Below, in pieces: positions 62,913-64,000 of a stretch of DNA of 64,000 nucleotides. Position 1 is the stretch's first letter; every line of letters starts with the position of its first letter. Position numbers and translations under genes: made by a program. Below the pieces are notes generated by a model. That model did no database searches, had not been told where the DNA came from, and saw only the letters and a list, made by a program, of their open reading frames with translations. This stretch comes from Actimicrobium sp047621665 (GTDB lineage: Bacteria; Pseudomonadota; Gammaproteobacteria; Burkholderiales; Burkholderiaceae_D), in contig JBLHMB010000005.1 of the NCBI GenBank assembly GCA_047621665.1, positions 1-64,000 on the forward strand, read 5' to 3'.

Positions 62913-62974
62913 GAGACTTTTGCGCGCTTTCGGGCACATTCTCCATCATCACTTTTGCCCGCTTGCCACCATAG

Positions 62975-63083
62975 GTAGGGTGGGCACGGGGGTATCGTGC
63001 CCACGCGAATGCAACGTGGCGTCGTCCGATTTGACCGCGATTTGGGACGCGCGCGTGGGCACAAGACCCCGTGCCCACCCCAC
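62975..63083. mobile_element. MITE-like hairpin element, copy 2
   Basis: The 109-bp copy has the same arms as copy 1 (outer arm GTAGGGTGGGCACGGG) but one base change near its right end (CCCACCCCAC). It ends at the position where the regulator gene fragment loses its homology. Confidence 0.65.
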
Positions 63084-63199
63084 GAGGCCGTGGCGGGACT
63101 CGCTCCGGCTGACCGGGCAAGCTCGGTGGAAGTGGCACCTCCCAGGCCAGCACGATGGCGTTGACGCAGGACTTTCAGCAGATTTTCGATAGGCAGCAT
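63084..63199 (-). pseudogene. N-terminal fragment of a helix-turn-helix regulator, cut off by the element
   Basis: The frame from the ATG at 63199 reads MLPIENLLKVLRQRHRAGLG, then GATSTELARSAGASPATAS, a winged HTH N-terminus, for about 39 codons. After that the translation is that of the MITE-like element (WGGHGVLCPRARP) without homology. A strong AGGAG lies seven bases before the ATG, so the gene once was real. The rest of the gene is not found on the far side of the elements. It is 75 bases after dinB on the same strand. Confidence 0.65.
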
Positions 63200-63213
63200 G
63201 GTCTTACTCCTGG

Positions 63214-63256
63214 AATCAGCTCATATCGGCTCATTTTGAGCCGATATGAGCTGATT
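63214..63256. promoter_or_regulatory. Perfect 20-bp inverted repeat upstream of the broken regulator
   Basis: The arms at 63214-63233 and 63237-63256 are perfectly complementary with a three-base centre. They are followed by a further copy of the half-site TTTGAGCC at 63263-63275. There is no T tract. Position between the regulator's start and dinB's stop, 14 bases before the ATG, fits an autoregulatory operator; an RNA hairpin is the alternative. Confidence 0.55.
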
Positions 63257-63274
63257 CAACCAATTTGAGCCAAT

Positions 63275-64000
63275 TCAATTGTGTTGAGGTGATTCCTCAA
63301 ACACTGCCTCACCATTCCCCTCTTCCAACCCGAACAACGACAACTGCGTTCCCGGCTCGTCTTCTTCCCCCAGCCGCACACCCGCCCCCAGCAACCTCAC
63401 AGCCTGCTGACGCCGTCGAAACCCTGTCTCCAATAAGCCGAGTAGCACGGCACGATCAATCGTCGTGGCGACGCATTCCACCGTAGTCTGGCTGAAGTCG
63501 GCAAAGCGGATCTTGATATAGAGCTTGTGGATGTGCCGTTCGGCTTGCGCGCGCTGCACCCGCACGATCAGCATGTCGATCAGCGGCTCGAGTTCGGCAG
63601 CGCAAGCCGCCAGGTCGGGCAGGTCAGTAACGTAGGTTTCTTCGACGCTGACTGATTTGCGCTCGGAGCTTGGGTTGACTTCGCGCTCGTCAATACCACG
63701 GCACAGACTGTAAAGTCGCTCGCCGAATTTGCCGAATTGTTGCAGCAGTTCGGCGCGCGGCCAGCTACGCAAATCGGCACAGACGTGCGCACCCAGAGCA
63801 TTGAGCCGCGCGGCGGTGACTTTGCCGACACCGTGCAATTTTTTGACCGGCAACGCAGCGACGAATGCATCAATCTCATGCGGTCGTACTACGAACTGGC
63901 CATTGGGCTTGTTCCAGTCACTGGCGATCTTGGCAATAAATTTGTTCGGTGCGATGCCGGCCGAAGCGGTGATGCCGACCGTGGCCTCGATGCGCGCGCG
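63275..64000 (-). CDS. dinB: DNA polymerase IV, C-terminal part (cut by window edge)
   Basis: 242 codons are visible on the reverse strand. ATVGITASAGIAPNKFIAKI and SDWNKPNGQFVV are the palm-domain motifs of Y-family polymerases. LPVKKLHGVGKVTAARLNAL is the thumb helix-hairpin-helix; the little-finger domain follows (SSERKSVSVEETY). The end TQLSLFGL resembles the beta-clamp binding motif. It is error-prone translesion polymerase IV. The N-terminal part with the catalytic acids lies outside the window. Confidence 0.95.
   Translation of the reverse strand, partial: RARIEATVGITASAGIAPNKFIAKIASDWNKPNGQFVVRPHEIDAFVAALPVKKLHGVGKVTAARLNALGAHVCADLRSWPRAELLQQFGKFGERLYSLCRGIDEREVNPSSERKSVSVEETYVTDLPDLAACAAELEPLIDMLIVRVQRAQAERHIHKLYIKIRFADFSQTTVECVATTIDRAVLLGLLETGFRRRQQAVRLLGAGVRLGEEDEPGTQLSLFGLEEGNGEAVFEESPQHN

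Larger units (their letters stand above)
62761..63083. repeat. Tandem duplication of about 170 bp holding two hairpin elements
   Basis: The sequence from 62761 repeats from 62931 with a 170-base offset (171 after a one-base difference at 62812). Only a few base changes separate the copies, and the copies include the elements at 62805-62912 and 62975-63083 plus their left flanks. A recent duplication is likely. Confidence 0.85.

Noticed and set aside
62761..63083. Direct repeats considered as a CRISPR array
   Set aside because: There are only two copies of about 170 bp, each internally palindromic, with no regular spacers and no cas genes.
63214..63256. Inverted repeat considered as a dinB terminator
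   Set aside because: The stem is AT-balanced, lacks a T tract on either strand and sits before a strong ribosome binding site and ATG, which favours an operator.

Overview
The window is about 64 kb of chromosomal DNA of roughly 58-60% GC from a Gram-negative betaproteobacterium, most likely Burkholderiales and probably Oxalobacteraceae. This rests on protein styles: the fused glucokinase/HexR-type regulator, the GtsABCD-like glucose importer, the tandem cytochrome c5 and the yqjD/yqjE-type cluster. No rRNA or other definitive marker is present, so the family is inferred. Nearly all of the window is ordinary housekeeping and metabolic DNA. There is no prophage, CRISPR array or complete insertion sequence.

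Layout. 1-8.4 kb: the start of argS, a gamma-glutamylcyclotransferase-like gene, then a leftward four-gene sensory unit (hybrid histidine kinase, HD-GYP response regulator, outer-membrane barrel, PstS-like periplasmic protein), an aldo/keto reductase and a secreted SHOCT-type protein. 8.4-12.1 kb: an intact maltoporin followed by the eroded remains of a maltose operon (alpha-glucosidase, malK and malG fragments), then a small outer-membrane barrel. 12.4-22.2 kb: an ankyrin protein, then a glucose locus in which zwf-pgl-glk/hexR is divergent from a four-gene glucose ABC importer. HexR-like TGTAG-N5-CTA boxes lie in the divergent promoter and also upstream of the maltoporin, which suggests that the porin has been kept as part of glucose uptake. 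22.4-28.4 kb: a leftward, tightly coupled unit of a TadE/OmpA fusion protein, a 1465-residue secreted RHS protein with a variable tip, and a small immunity-like gene. 28.5-32.1 kb: a minimal ethanolamine operon (permease, eutB, eutC).

32-45.8 kb is a mosaic: small lipoproteins, an acyl-CoA synthetase, a GAF-GGDEF cyclase, a double cupin, a glutathione transferase, a phospholipase D-like lipoprotein, an AsmA protein, CsbD, an orphan FliL-like protein, a DUF1653 protein, RsuA, an unknown protein and a chemoreceptor. 46-53.7 kb: a transglutaminase/DUF2126 protein, a DASH-type cryptochrome coupled to a DUF2256 zinc protein, tRNA-Arg(CCG), a dihaem cytochrome c5 and a yqjD-yqjE-like membrane-stress trio. 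53.8-62.4 kb: a flavin disulphide reductase with an unknown partner, a TonB-C-like lipoprotein, a START-like protein, another AsmA protein, prolyl aminopeptidase, and the glutathione-dependent formaldehyde pathway frmA-fghA.

62.5-64 kb: tRNA-Val and tRNA-Asp, two tandem hairpin-forming MITE-like elements, a helix-turn-helix gene cut off exactly at the edge of one of them with a large palindrome upstream, and the 3' part of dinB. The three most interesting places are the TadE/OmpA-RHS-immunity unit, the decayed maltose operon with its apparently rewired porin, and the tandem element that breaks the regulator gene.
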